A stretch of DNA of 64,000 nt from Thecamonas trahens ATCC 50062 (lineage: Eukaryota; Apusozoa; Apusomonadida; Apusomonadidae). The stretch covers positions 258,836-322,835 of the forward strand of contig NW_013657672.1 in NCBI RefSeq assembly GCF_000142905.1, written 5' to 3'. Made by a program: the position numbers and the translations under genes. Every line of letters begins with the position of its first letter. Position 1 is the first letter of the stretch. Under the pieces are notes generated by a model, which saw only the letters and a program-made list of their open reading frames with translations, had not been told where the DNA came from and made no database searches. This document shows positions 39,661 through 49,381 of the stretch, piece after piece.

Positions 39661-40121
39661 GAGCGTGTTTTCTAAAGGCTCCCTGCAGCGACTATGTTGC
39701 CGAATGCTACTGTAGCAAGTTCGAGAGCAAGGAAGGCGAGCATGGGAATGATGCCACCTCGGAGGAGCCTAGGTGTCGTAGATCGAGCCGATGCTATGGG
39801 GAAAGAAGCCAGAGCAACTGAGACAGAGAGACGCGGTCGCACGCAGGTCAGCAGGCAGTCGGCAGAGTGGGGGAGGAAGGGAGTGCCACGTCGGTTGGGG
39901 ATGGGGGTGTAGGTGCAGGACACATCTCTTTTCACCATCCCCCCCCTCCCCTCCCCCTCCTCTCACTCTCCCTCCCGCCCGCCCGCCCGCCCTGGTGCAT
40001 GCACCTGGCTCTGACTGCTACTGTCTCCCGTCGCTGCTCTCTCTCGCTCAGACGCGGCGCAAACTCGCTCCGTCTGCTTCGCTCGCAGCTCTACTGCCTC
40101 CCGATTGGTGCAGGACTGATT
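39661..40121. other. Divergent intergenic region
   Basis: 461 bases between divergent genes, with a C-rich stretch near 39938-39990. No feature is supported apart from presumed promoters. Confidence 0.55.
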
Positions 40122-41462
40122 ATGGCTTCTGCTGCTGATGCTCGTGGGCTCTCTTCGACGGCAACAGCCAATGGCCGCTACTTGCTCCCGCCTGATCCCG
40201 AGGCTGCCTCGCCGTCACTCCACCCGTCGCCAAACTCCAAAGTGGCTGCATCGTTTTCGATCGGCCAGTTCAACGCGCTCGCCGCCAATCTAGCCACGCC
40301 GGACCACTTTCCTTACGCTACCGCCAAGCATCTGGGCTGGGCTGACCGTTCACGCGTGCTGCGCAATGAGATCTGCTCCATGGTGCCTGGCGACGACGGG
40401 GCGGCGCCGCCCGACGTGCTGTGCGTCGAGGAGGTGGCGCAGCTGCCGTACTTTGCGGCGTTTATGGAGCCAATGGGCTTCAAGTGGATCTCTGCCCGCC
40501 GGCCGTCGGAACACGAGTCGTCATGGTCGGGCCTCGCCAAGGAAGACGGCACCGCCATCTTCTACAACACCGCCCGGTTTTCGCTTGTCCACGCCCAGGC
40601 CATCGTCTTTGATGATGTCCATGACCGGGTCGGCCTCGCTGCCCTGCTCGCCGACACCGTCTCGAGCGACCTGCTGCTGGTGGCCTCCACTCATTTGTAC
40701 TGGAATGCAGCCAAGCTCGAGACCCAGCTGGCGGAGCTGGCCGAGTTTGAGGGCCTTGTTGTCGACGTCATGCGCAAGCTCGCTGCTGTGGTCCGCGGCG
40801 ACGACGCCCAGAGCTTAGCCGGCGTTGCGCTTCCGGACCACAACCATGTGCTTGCTGCTGCCGATGGCATCAATCTCGGCCGGACGTCGCTGGTCGGCAC
40901 CGGCGCTTCGGCAGCGGCGGAGCTGCCGTCTGCGGCGCGCGAGCGGCTGTCCGACGTGGCGTCGGCCGGTGCGCTTGATGACGGCGTGCGGGCGCTTTTC
41001 CAGCACGTTCCGGTGGTAGTGGCCGGCGACTTTAACAACGGGCCTGACTCTGCTGTCTATGCCCGCATGGTTTCCGACTTTCTCGAGCCATGGCTCCCGC
41101 TCCCGCTTGTCTCGGCCTACGCGCAGTACCCAGGCGTCGGCGGCGCCGGCGAGCCGCCGTTCACCACCTATAACTACAAGCGCTCATGGACCATCGACTA
41201 CATCTTCCACACCCCAGCCAGCACGTCGCAAGCCAACGGTCTCGAGCTCGATGGTCTCCTCTCGCTGCCCAACATCGAGGCCGTGACCCGCGACGATGGG
41301 CCGCCCGGCTGGCGCGATGCGCTCTCCTCGCCCGCCACCCTGGCCAAGTATCCTCGGCTCAGCGAGCTTGCGCACACTCCGCGCCTCCTCAATGGCATTC
41401 CCAACTCGCTCTTTGGCTCAGACCACGTCCCGCTCGTCGCTGTCTTCCACAAGCCGCTCTGA
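40122..41462 (+). CDS. Endonuclease/exonuclease/phosphatase family enzyme (CCR4/nocturnin-like)
   Basis: Encodes 446 residues from MASAADARG. The EEP fold landmarks are in order: FNALAANL, LCVEEVAQLPYF with the metal-binding Glu, STHLYWNA, VVVAGDFNNGPDSAVY with the catalytic Asp/Asn, TIDYIFHTP, and GSDHVPLVAVF with the final Asp-His. The arrangement resembles CCR4-type deadenylases, angel and nocturnin proteins, which act on poly(A), NADPH or cyclic phosphates. The substrate here is not decided. An acidic/Ala insertion separates the fourth and fifth strands. No leucine-rich repeats and no clear targeting signal. Its stop lies 51 bp from a convergent small gene. Confidence 0.85.
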   Translation: MASAADARGLSSTATANGRYLLPPDPEAASPSLHPSPNSKVAASFSIGQFNALAANLATPDHFPYATAKHLGWADRSRVLRNEICSMVPGDDGAAPPDVLCVEEVAQLPYFAAFMEPMGFKWISARRPSEHESSWSGLAKEDGTAIFYNTARFSLVHAQAIVFDDVHDRVGLAALLADTVSSDLLLVASTHLYWNAAKLETQLAELAEFEGLVVDVMRKLAAVVRGDDAQSLAGVALPDHNHVLAAADGINLGRTSLVGTGASAAAELPSAARERLSDVASAGALDDGVRALFQHVPVVVAGDFNNGPDSAVYARMVSDFLEPWLPLPLVSAYAQYPGVGGAGEPPFTTYNYKRSWTIDYIFHTPASTSQANGLELDGLLSLPNIEAVTRDDGPPGWRDALSSPATLAKYPRLSELAHTPRLLNGIPNSLFGSDHVPLVAVFHKPL

Positions 41463-41513
41463 TCCGAGGTAAAAGCCGCCTTCTTGACACTCGCCGCGCG
41501 CGCAGCAGACGCG

Positions 41514-41828
41514 TCACGACGCGGCGGCGCCCGTGTCGGAGCGGGCGGCAGCCGACGCGGCGCGGAGCCGATCTGCGGCGGCAGCAGCTCTGCGTGACGC
41601 AGCATCAGCAGCCGCAGCAGCGCGTGCAGCAGCGCGAGCCGCGCGCTCCTCGTCCAGCATCCAGAACTCGTCCAGCTGGTTCTTCGCCCAGCTCTGAGCC
41701 CGGGTGAAGACATGGTCCGAGCCGTCGGGCAGCGGACGGTACTCGAGGCCAAACACCATGTAAGTCCCCACAGCAGCGCATGCCGTGTAGCTGAACAGCT
41801 TGAGCAGATGCGCTTTGCGGCCCTCCAT
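41514..41828 (-). CDS. Small single-pass membrane protein, hypothetical
   Basis: Encodes 104 residues. A short basic N-terminus (MEGRKAHLLK) leads into one membrane helix (LFSYTACAAVGTYMVFGL), a conserved-looking segment (LPDGSDHVFTRAQSWAKNQLDEFWML) and an Ala/Arg-rich helical tail. The layout is like small inner-membrane assembly factors of mitochondria, but I do not recognise the family. Composition fits a real gene. Confidence 0.55.
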   Translation of the reverse strand: MEGRKAHLLKLFSYTACAAVGTYMVFGLEYRPLPDGSDHVFTRAQSWAKNQLDEFWMLDEERAARAAARAAAAADAASRRAAAAADRLRAASAAARSDTGAAAS

Positions 41829-42227
41829 TCCTTTGTTTCTTCGGTACCTGCCTGTGGAAGTCGGGTGGACGTCGGGTGCAGCGGCCAGCGGCGGGCGGCT
41901 GGCGGGTGGGGCTGCTAGCTGCTGCGTTGACCTTTCGGTAGACAGTAGTGGTCAGATACTGGGCCACGGTATCGGGGACCTGCCACTGCCACCAGGCTAG
42001 GCCATCGCTGGGCCATGTGCGGTACGTTTAGTGGCTGACGCGGTCATCATCTCGCCGCGAGCTGGCTACGAGCTGGCGACCGGCGAGTCGATGATGGCCA
42101 AGCGAGTCGATGATCGGCACGTCGATGGGCGGCAACTCAATGGGCAGCACGCCAATGGCCGGCACGCCAACGGTAGGGAGCAGAGACATGCTACAAATAG
42201 CTGCCGATGCAGTATGTACAGCTGCAA
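41829..42227. other. Intergenic region
   Basis: 399 bases. An irregular 12-15 base repeat with the words AATGGGC and AATGGCC lies near 42120-42180. No gene is supported. Confidence 0.5.
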
Positions 42228-42920
42228 CTACGGGAGGAACGAAGTGATCATGACAAAGCCCATGAACTCGACAAAGCCGATGACAGGCGTGACAAAGCCC
42301 CAGACCGGCCAGACGGCAATGGTCATGGCCGTGGCACCGATGAGCAGAAAGACAACCGCCACAGGAATGGCCGAGCTCTCAGCCATGTCATCGGTCTTCT
42401 TCACTACGTACGCCAGATAGATTCCAAAGTACGCCCCGATGGCCCCAAAGACAGAGAACGCAACCACGCCCAGCATCAGCCAGTTCCTGTTCTCCTCCCC
42501 CTCCCAATCACCACCATCGCCACCATCGCCACATCATCATCACGCCGTCCCACGCCATTGCGCCATCCCAGGCCGCATCATCATTGCGCCGTCCCACACC
42601 CACGCCCGTTCCATGTGAGTCCTCCCCCCCGCCCCCTAACCCCCTGCCCCCCCCCCCCCCCCCATGTAGAGCACCTACCACAGGACACGTGGGTCTGTGC
42701 GCAGGGTGTTGACGACGTCAAAGTAGTAGAGGACCGCCATGGCGGCCACAATCCAGGCCAGAGTCTCCACCGAGGCCCGTGCAGACTCGCGCTTGGCCCG
42801 GTCGCGCTCGTACATGGCCACCCGGGCCTCTGTGGCCGGGTCGGCCGCGGTGTACTCGTCTACTGCCGCACGCCTGTTCAGCTCGCTGCCGTCAAACCGT
42901 GCACCTGTTGTTGCTGCCAT
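42228..42920 (-). CDS. TMEM128-like four-span membrane protein (two exons)
   Basis: Exon 1 is 42920-42679 and exon 2 is 42486-42228. Donor GTAGGTGC and acceptor GAACAG join in phase 2 to read DPRVLW-NWLMLGVVAFS. The 166-residue product matches human TMEM128 in length. Span 1 ends YYFDVVNTL (YYVDFFKTL in the human protein). The last two spans read TIAVWPVWGFVTPVIGF and EFMGFVMITSFL, which correspond to the conserved ALWHVWSFFTP and QFMGVVM motifs. Likely an ER membrane protein of unknown function. Unspliced, exon 1 would stop one codon past the donor. Confidence 0.82.
42487..42678 (-). other. TMEM128-like gene intron with 17-base homopolymer
   Basis: 192 bases, containing a run of 17 C on the + strand (42647-42663), G on the sense strand. 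Its boundaries are set by the protein join. Confidence 0.8.
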
Positions 42921-43069
42921 CGCCAGTCCCTGCAAAGTGGTGCTATCGTGAGGTGTGGCTGGAACTGTGTGGCGCTGACTGGTGTTGTGTCGCTGTCGGC
43001 CGCCCGTCGTCTGGCCGCCGCCCGGGTCAGGCGCTTGGAAGTATCACCGCCTGTATTATGGCTCGGCAC

Positions 43070-45414
43070 TCATCCGACGTAGCTGATGTTGCCCGAGATC
43101 GGGGCATGAACGCCACGGACGGCGTCGTGGAGGTTAGTGGGATCGGTCGAGCCGCGGTACATCGGCGCCTTTTCAAAGGCGGCGGCGCCGCACTTGGTGC
43201 ATGGGCGATTCGGGAAGCGCGAGTTGATGATGGTGACGCGATGGCGGCATTGGCCGCACTTGAACCAGCGCTTGGTAGTGGTGATCCACTTGATGGTGTG
43301 GCCTGCCGCAGCGCAGACCTTGGTCACTGACAGGGTGATCTTGTTGCACTGCGCGCACTTGGCGGCCTTACACTCTTGCTCGAAGATGCCGGCCATCTGC
43401 ATCACCATGTTGTCGCGCTTCTCAAGCTCATCCAGACGGGCATCACGTTCCTTCTTCTTGGCGGCAGCCACATCAGCGGCGTGCGCCGACTTGGCAGAGA
43501 GCACCGCCTGGCCGGCAGTTGACTTGAGGTCGACCCGACGGCCCATGGCGGCGGCCAGTGCTGAGCGCGGCGCGGCGGGTGCGGCGGCCTTGCGGGCGGC
43601 GACCTCTGACTTGCGCGGCAGCCGTGGCATTGCATTTTCGGGCTCGCGATCGCCGCGCTCGCGCTTGGCCTTGAGGAGCGCGGCTGCGCGGCGGATGCGG
43701 TCGGCGTTGACGGCTTGGGCGGCGTGGCGGGCCTTGGCCTCGTCGCGCTCGCGCGCGCGGCGGACGGCCTCGTCGTGGGCGGCGGCGCGCTGGAGAGCGG
43801 CAGCCTTCTTGGCTGCAAAGTCGGCCGAGGTCGAGATGATGGCTCGCGCGTGCTGGAGGTTGCCGAGGCCCGCCAGCGGGATAGACATGGAGCCCGAGCC
43901 GTGGAGGCCGCGGCCAAGAACCGGCGCCTTGCCGTGGCCGATGATTGCCTCGCAATTCGTGGCGATAGGCTCGCTGCGCATGCCTGGAATACGGGCGTGA
44001 CCGTTAATGTGGACGGCTTTGCCAGACGCACCCGGGCCCGAGCTGTTGCGGGCCTCCTTGCGGGCCGCGGCGATGGCACGGAACTTGGCTCGGTCCTCGT
44101 CGGCAAGAGCAGCAACCTTGGACTCGAGCACCTGGCGCTTGCCGCGGGTCGGCCGACCGGGCGTGGTCTCCTTGGTCATATCGCGCTGGATCTGGCGGAG
44201 AAGCGAGCGCGAGTCGGCCGATGATGGCACCGTCGCCTTGCGGCGGCCGGCCTTGGCGAGCTTGGCACGGAGGGTAGCCACCGGCGATGCCTTGGCGCTT
44301 TGCCGCGGAGCAGCGACCCGGCGATGCTGAAAGGTGCCGACCGAGAGGTTGCGGCGGGCCGAGGCCACGTCGGGCTTGGTCTTGCCACCAAAGCCCGAGT
44401 TGAACTCCATGCGCGAGGAGCGGACGCGGTTGTACTCCTTCATGACGTGGTACTCGCAGTACTGGGTCTTGGAGCCATTGATGACGTTGGTGCACTTGGC
44501 TCCGGCCTTGGTCAGCGACTTACACACGGCGTAGTCGCGCGACTTGCCCAGCATCAGGACGTTGTCGGTGCCTGTGATGGAGATGGCAAGGCCCTTGCCA
44601 CGCTCGCGCGACGGAAGGACCTTTGGATTGAGGAGGGCAAAGACTGAGCCGACAGGCGTGGCGTACAGCGCCTCAAAAGCGCCGCCAAAGACAAAGAGCG
44701 AGAGCGAGACGCCGGCCAGATCCGAGAGCGTCCAGATGACGTACTTACCGCCGCGGCCCGAAACCTGGACCCGCGACTTGCTCGCCACCACGCCGATCAC
44801 CACCCACTCGCCCGGGATGTCGCCGCATACCACGGCGTCCTTGAGCCCGCCCAGCGGGTAGTACTTGCGCTGCGCCATGTGTCGCGCCATGGCCTCTGAC
44901 GATACGACCCGATTACGGAGCCAGAGGCCGGAAAATGCTTCCTTGGAGCCCGATCCAGCCTCCACCACGCCTGCACCACCGCTACTGCTGCCCGATCCGC
45001 CTCGTGCTCCCGTTCGGAGGCCAAAGGTAGCTGCCGGCTTGCGCGCCACCTGCGAGCGGGCGCCCTTGGCTTCTGCGGCAGCGCGAGCGGCATCCTTGGC
45101 GAGCTTGTCCTGCTTGGCCCGCTTGAGCCTCCGTTGACTCTCTGCAAACGATGCTCCGTAGCTTGTAGCTCCTGTGGCCTCGTCTGTGCGCTTGCGCTTG
45201 CGTGAGGCGAGGCCGGCAAAGGCCGCCAGCTTTGACGAAGAATCTACGGCCGGTGGGGCATGGGCATCTGCGAGGCGGTGTGAGGGGTGGAGCCGGGGTC
45301 ATGGCCTGGGCCAGGGATGGGGTTGTAGGGAGCCACGCCCGGTGCCGCACTCCCTGTGTCCGAGTCCGAGTCCGAGTCAAGGAGCGCCGAGAGGGTGGCG
45401 AGTGCCTCGGTCAT
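43070..45414 (-). CDS. MCM10: Mcm10 replication initiation factor (one frame break)
   Basis: About 781 residues. The start is MTEALATLSALLDSDSDSD at 45414. The first 40-odd residues are in a different frame from the rest. A -1 shift in the G runs between about 45283 and 45298 joins them to a Lys/Arg-rich region. Then come the conserved core FSGLWLRNRVVSS, an OB fold (WVVIGVVASKSRVQV, YVIWTLSDLAGVSLSLFVFG) and the CCCH zinc finger (YAVCKSLTKAGAKCTN ... YCEYH). The C-terminal zinc ribbon has CAQC, CGQC and CTKC pairs. Mcm10 binds single-stranded DNA, MCM2-7 and pol alpha and activates the CMG helicase in the nucleus. It reads in the same direction as TMEM128, 149 bp away. Confidence 0.88.
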
Positions 45415-45555
45415 GGCCGGTGAGCTAGGGAGAGGTGCCGATGGCCGGATTTGGTCCTTGCTCGCTGAGCAGCTGCATGTTGGTCGGCGTCCCACTTTAT
45501 ATCCACGGGATGTACAAACTGGCGCAGTGCGACATCTCGTAACCGTCGAAGGTGT

Positions 45556-48500
45556 TTACAGCGCCTGTTGAGCCTGGGCGACATCAGCCTTCATCAGTTT
45601 GATGCGCTTCATGGTCAGAAGCGCCGAACGCTTATTGCCGGCGGCGCGGAGTTGCTTGGCCAGCGTGATCTCGCTGCTGATCTTGGTGCGGAGCTTGGCA
45701 ACATAGTCGGCCGGCGTCAGCTGGCCGGTACTCACCTGGACGCCCAGGATCTGCAGCTGAAACTGCGCGCCCTCGAGTTCGGTGCTCAGTGCGTCTGCAT
45801 GCGGCAGCCGCCGGGCTCTCGCGCTTGCCACTTCCTTGCCGAGCTCCTCGATGTACCAGGAGAGAACCTCGGCCGAAACCATGTTCGCAGCACAGTTGTG
45901 CTCGTCCATGATGGCACTGTCCGGCAGGTCCGATGCTGCAGACGACGTCGGCGGCGGGCGCGAGGCTGGCGCCGGTGACTTTGGCGCTGCCGGCTTGGCC
46001 GCCGGAGATGAGGACGCCGACGCAGCTTGGCCGCCGCCCCCTAGCGGAGAGGTGCGGCCATACAGCGAGATCCAGTCGACGGCGTACTTACGCCGATCGG
46101 CGGTTTTGGTCTCTGAAAACGGATAACGGACCGAGAGCGAGACCTCGACATGAGCCTTGGTCCGCTTCTTCGAGTTGGGCGGCGAGAATGGGACAGTGAG
46201 CGTCGACTGCGACTTGGAGAGGATGGCTTCCAAAGGAATCTCGGCTCTGCCAAGCTCGACGTCGCTCCGCAGGAAGCGTGAGTGCACGACCACAATGGCG
46301 ATGCGCTTGCGCTGTGCCAGCCGCAGCGTTGACCGCTTGCGCGGCAGATCGAAGCGATGCGACCACACCAGGCCCTCGCCAAGATCCGAGAGCGTCGACG
46401 TTGTCTTGACCTGCGGTTCGTCCGATGGATACGGGAACCGAATTTCAAGGTGCGGCGAGTAGTCGCTCATCGATCGTGAAAGCTTGTCTAGCTCGCGCAC
46501 ACCGGAAATGTACACCTCGCACACGTTCTCGTCAAGGAGTGGACAAGCGAACGAGTACAGCAGTTCGGCGTGCTCGAGATCAGTCGGGAGCAGCGGGAGG
46601 CCAACCGCCATGGCGCGCTCCACTAGACCAAGCTCGAGTGTGACATCGTTGTACATCGCTCGGAACTTGGCACCACCGCTCTTGTCACCGGTCGCCTGCG
46701 CCATCTCAAAGAGCGACTCAGTCGCCTCGCGCTGAGCCTCGAGCTTGGCCCGCAGTGTCTCCAGCGCTCGAATCTGTGTCTCTGCCGTCTTGGTCTGCGC
46801 CTGGAACGAGCCATCAAGCGCCAGCGATGTCGGTGCTGGCGGAACAGGAGTGCCGGCCGCCTTGGCTTCTGCAGTGAGCCACCACGGAAGCACCTTGGAG
46901 ACATGGAGCAAGAGCTTGGCAAGCTCCATGTCCTGACTCTTCACGGCGATTGCCTGCTTCTTGTACGCTCGCGCCAGCGCGTCAATGTGCGCCGGCGTCA
47001 CGCTTTCAGCCACTGGACTCGGTGCCGGCGAAGAATCTTCTGTGACATTTGCCTTGAGCGCACGGATCTGGGCCGAAAGCTCGCGGAAGCGCGAGGTGGC
47101 AGCCTGCTCGGCGGCCGCATCGCCGGCCTCACGCGCAGCCTTGCATGCCGCGACGCATTCGCGCTTGGCAGCCTCAAGTTGGGCAAGGCTAGGAGCAGGC
47201 ACAGGATCCGAGGATGCAGCGCCACTTGCCTTGAGCGCACGGATCTGGGCCGAAAGCTCGCGGAAGCGCGAGGTGGCAGCCTGCTCGGCGGCCGCATCGC
47301 CGGCCTCACGCGCAGCCTTGCATGCCGCGACGCATTCGCGCTTGGCAGCCTCAAGTTGGGCAAGGCTAGGAGCAGGCACAGGATCCGAGGATGCAGCGCC
47401 ACTTGCCTTGAGCGCACGGATCTGGGCCGACAGCTCGCGGAAGCGCGAGGTGGCAGCCTGCTCGGCGGCCGCATCGCCGGCCTCACGCGCAGCCTTGCAT
47501 GCCGCGACGCATTCGCGCTTGGCAGCCTCGAGTTGGGGAAGGCTCGGTGCAGCAGACTGGACGTTCGCGTCGCTCTCGGACTCGGCATCGGACGACTCAC
47601 CGTGGAGTGCAGCCAACTCACCGAGCAGGGCAGGGTTGTTGAGGTCGGTATCTGAAACATGAACCTCAGGCTCATCGTCGGACGAGTCTGGCTCTGGTGG
47701 TGTCTCCGGTTCGCCAGCCTTGACCTTGCGAATCTGGGCCGTGATCTGACGGTAGCGGTCGGTGGCGGCCTTTTCGGCGGCGGCGTCGCCGGCCTCGCGC
47801 GCCGCCTTGCAGGCCGAAAGGCACTCGCGCTTGGCGGCTTCGAGCTGGGCGAGGCGCGTGGCAGGGGTTGGAGAAGCAGGCGAAGCTGCAGCGGTCGGGA
47901 GTAGCGAGACGTGGCCGCCAGCCTTGACCTTGCGAATCTGGGCCGTGATCTGACGGTAGCGGTCGGTGGCAGCCTTTTCGGCGGCGGCGTCGCCGGCCTC
48001 GCGCGCCGCCTTGCAGGCCGAAAGGCACTCGCGCTTGGCGGCTTCGAGCTGGGCGAGGCGCGTGGCAGGGGTTGGAGAAGCAGGCGAAGCTGCAGCGGTC
48101 GGGAGTAGCGAGACGTGGCCGCCAGCCTTGACCTTGCGAATCTGGGCCGTGATCTGACGGTAGCGGTCGGTGGCGGCCTTTTCGGCGGCGGCGTCGCCGG
48201 CCTCGCGCGCCGCCTTGCAGGCCGAAAGACACTCGCGCTTGGCGGCCTCAAGCTGCGCGAGGCTTGCATCGCGCTCTGCGTCGCTCGGTGTAGGACGAGC
48301 CACGACATGTGCGCCTGAGCCTGAGCCAAGTCCCTCGAGTTCCCCCAGCAGTTCCGGGTCGTTGAGGTCTGCGTCGGTGACCTCGACCTCGACCTCGTCG
48401 TCACTCTTGGATGCGGGCGGCGGACTTGGGGACCTGGCGGGTGAATGCGGGGCAATGTCATGGCCGCAGAGCTCGGCCAGCTCGCCGAGGAGGTCCGGAT

Positions 48501-49275
48501 TGTTGAGGTCTGCGTCGGTGACCTGGACCTGGACAGCGTCATCGTCGTCATCAGAGGAGATCGACGGACTTGATTGTGCAGGTGGGGCTGGGGTCGCGGG
48601 CGCGCTCCCACCTGTAGGGTCGACCAGTGCAATCGACGTGCGACCCTCGACGTCTGCGATGGCAGCCTTAAGTGTCTTGACCTCGGCGAATGCTGCCCGC
48701 GCGCCCACGTAGTCGCCGGCAGCCTTGAGGGCGGTGGTCTCCTGGGAGAGCTGCTGGATGCGTGCCTCCATCTCGGGCACCGATCGCGATACCGAAGCTT
48801 GTGGCTCAGCACGCTCTGCGACAGCTTCCAGAGCGGCAAGCTCAGCCAGCAGGCTCTGATCGTTGAGGTCGGCATCGGTGACTTGCATGGAGCGTGCGAG
48901 TGACGGGTCGCCGCCCATGAGTTCGGTGAGGTCCATACCACCGAGGCCAGCACCAGCGTCCAAGCCCATGCCCATGCCCATGCCCATGCTACCACCCGCA
49001 TGTCCATGTGCAACACCAGCAGCTCCGCTCCCACCACCGATGACGTTGCCCTCGGCGTCAAAGACCGGGTCAGCAAAGAGCGAGGGGTCGATGGCAAAGT
49101 CCTTGAAGGCGCACATGTGGCGGTGGTAAGTAGGTGGACAAGCGGAGGGGGAGGGACGGGGAAGGGGAGAGGGCAAGAAGAGGTGGAGGGGAGGGGGATG
49201 AGCGTACTGTGTTCCCCCGCTGTGTGTGGAGGCGCTTGTCCGCGGCTCCGTCTTCTTCTTGCGGAACCACGACAT
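45556..49275 (-). CDS. CC2D1/Lgd family protein: DM14-type repeats plus C2 domain
   Basis: Encodes 1239 residues from MSWFRKKKTEPR. At least eight DM14-type helical hairpins precede a C2 domain (about 46050-46520) and a helical C-terminus. Four or five short motifs of the form VTDADLN-(N/D)-P-(E/D)-LLGEL are interspersed. Three hairpins plus linker form perfect-looking 204-base repeats and three others 177-base repeats. The last DM14 (ARAYKKQAIAVKSQDMELAK) and the C2 domain are most like animal CC2D1A/B and fly Lgd, which bind ESCRT-III subunits and control endosomal sorting and Notch traffic. Residues 24-52 are Pro-rich and look like an unspliced intron, but I find no acceptor that keeps the phase, so it is left in. 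Confidence 0.8.
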   Translation of the reverse strand: MSWFRKKKTEPRTSASTHSGGTQYAHPPPLHLFLPSPLPRPSPSACPPTYHRHMCAFKDFAIDPSLFADPVFDAEGNVIGGGSGAAGVAHGHAGGSMGMGMGMGLDAGAGLGGMDLTELMGGDPSLARSMQVTDADLNDQSLLAELAALEAVAERAEPQASVSRSVPEMEARIQQLSQETTALKAAGDYVGARAAFAEVKTLKAAIADVEGRTSIALVDPTGGSAPATPAPPAQSSPSISSDDDDDAVQVQVTDADLNNPDLLGELAELCGHDIAPHSPARSPSPPPASKSDDEVEVEVTDADLNDPELLGELEGLGSGSGAHVVARPTPSDAERDASLAQLEAAKRECLSACKAAREAGDAAAEKAATDRYRQITAQIRKVKAGGHVSLLPTAAASPASPTPATRLAQLEAAKRECLSACKAAREAGDAAAEKAATDRYRQITAQIRKVKAGGHVSLLPTAAASPASPTPATRLAQLEAAKRECLSACKAAREAGDAAAEKAATDRYRQITAQIRKVKAGEPETPPEPDSSDDEPEVHVSDTDLNNPALLGELAALHGESSDAESESDANVQSAAPSLPQLEAAKRECVAACKAAREAGDAAAEQAATSRFRELSAQIRALKASGAASSDPVPAPSLAQLEAAKRECVAACKAAREAGDAAAEQAATSRFRELSAQIRALKASGAASSDPVPAPSLAQLEAAKRECVAACKAAREAGDAAAEQAATSRFRELSAQIRALKANVTEDSSPAPSPVAESVTPAHIDALARAYKKQAIAVKSQDMELAKLLLHVSKVLPWWLTAEAKAAGTPVPPAPTSLALDGSFQAQTKTAETQIRALETLRAKLEAQREATESLFEMAQATGDKSGGAKFRAMYNDVTLELGLVERAMAVGLPLLPTDLEHAELLYSFACPLLDENVCEVYISGVRELDKLSRSMSDYSPHLEIRFPYPSDEPQVKTTSTLSDLGEGLVWSHRFDLPRKRSTLRLAQRKRIAIVVVHSRFLRSDVELGRAEIPLEAILSKSQSTLTVPFSPPNSKKRTKAHVEVSLSVRYPFSETKTADRRKYAVDWISLYGRTSPLGGGGQAASASSSPAAKPAAPKSPAPASRPPPTSSAASDLPDSAIMDEHNCAANMVSAEVLSWYIEELGKEVASARARRLPHADALSTELEGAQFQLQILGVQVSTGQLTPADYVAKLRTKISSEITLAKQLRAAGNKRSALLTMKRIKLMKADVAQAQQAL
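47049..47579 (-). repeat. Three tandem 177-bp coding repeats in CC2D1
   Basis: Copies begin at 47049, 47226 and 47403 with near-identical sequence, including silent positions. Each encodes a 59-residue hairpin plus linker (PSLAQLEAAKRECVAACKAA). This implies recent duplication or gene conversion. Confidence 0.92.
47716..48270 (-). repeat. Three tandem 204-bp coding repeats in CC2D1
   Basis: Copies begin at 47716, 47920 and 48124, nearly identical. Each encodes a 68-residue hairpin plus linker (RLAQLEAAKRECLSACKAA). They are clearly related to, but distinct from, the adjacent 177-bp family. Confidence 0.92.
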
Positions 49276-49381
49276 GGCCGCCCGTCGCGTCGAGTGCGGT
49301 GTGACTCCCTCTTGGTCAGAGCACAACAGCGCGGGGGCGTGCGGCTGCGGCTGCGACGCGAAATGAGTATCATTTTACGGG

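Noticed and set aside
49130-49215. C-rich segment as an intron in CC2D1 (donor GTACGC)
   Set aside because: The nearest acceptor AG leaves exon 2 in the wrong phase. Left unspliced and noted in the gene entry.
46998-49373. 791-residue minus-strand frame parallel to CC2D1
   Set aside because: Arg/Ser/Pro-rich shifted reading of the same repeats. The CC2D1 frame has recognisable DM14 and C2 domains.
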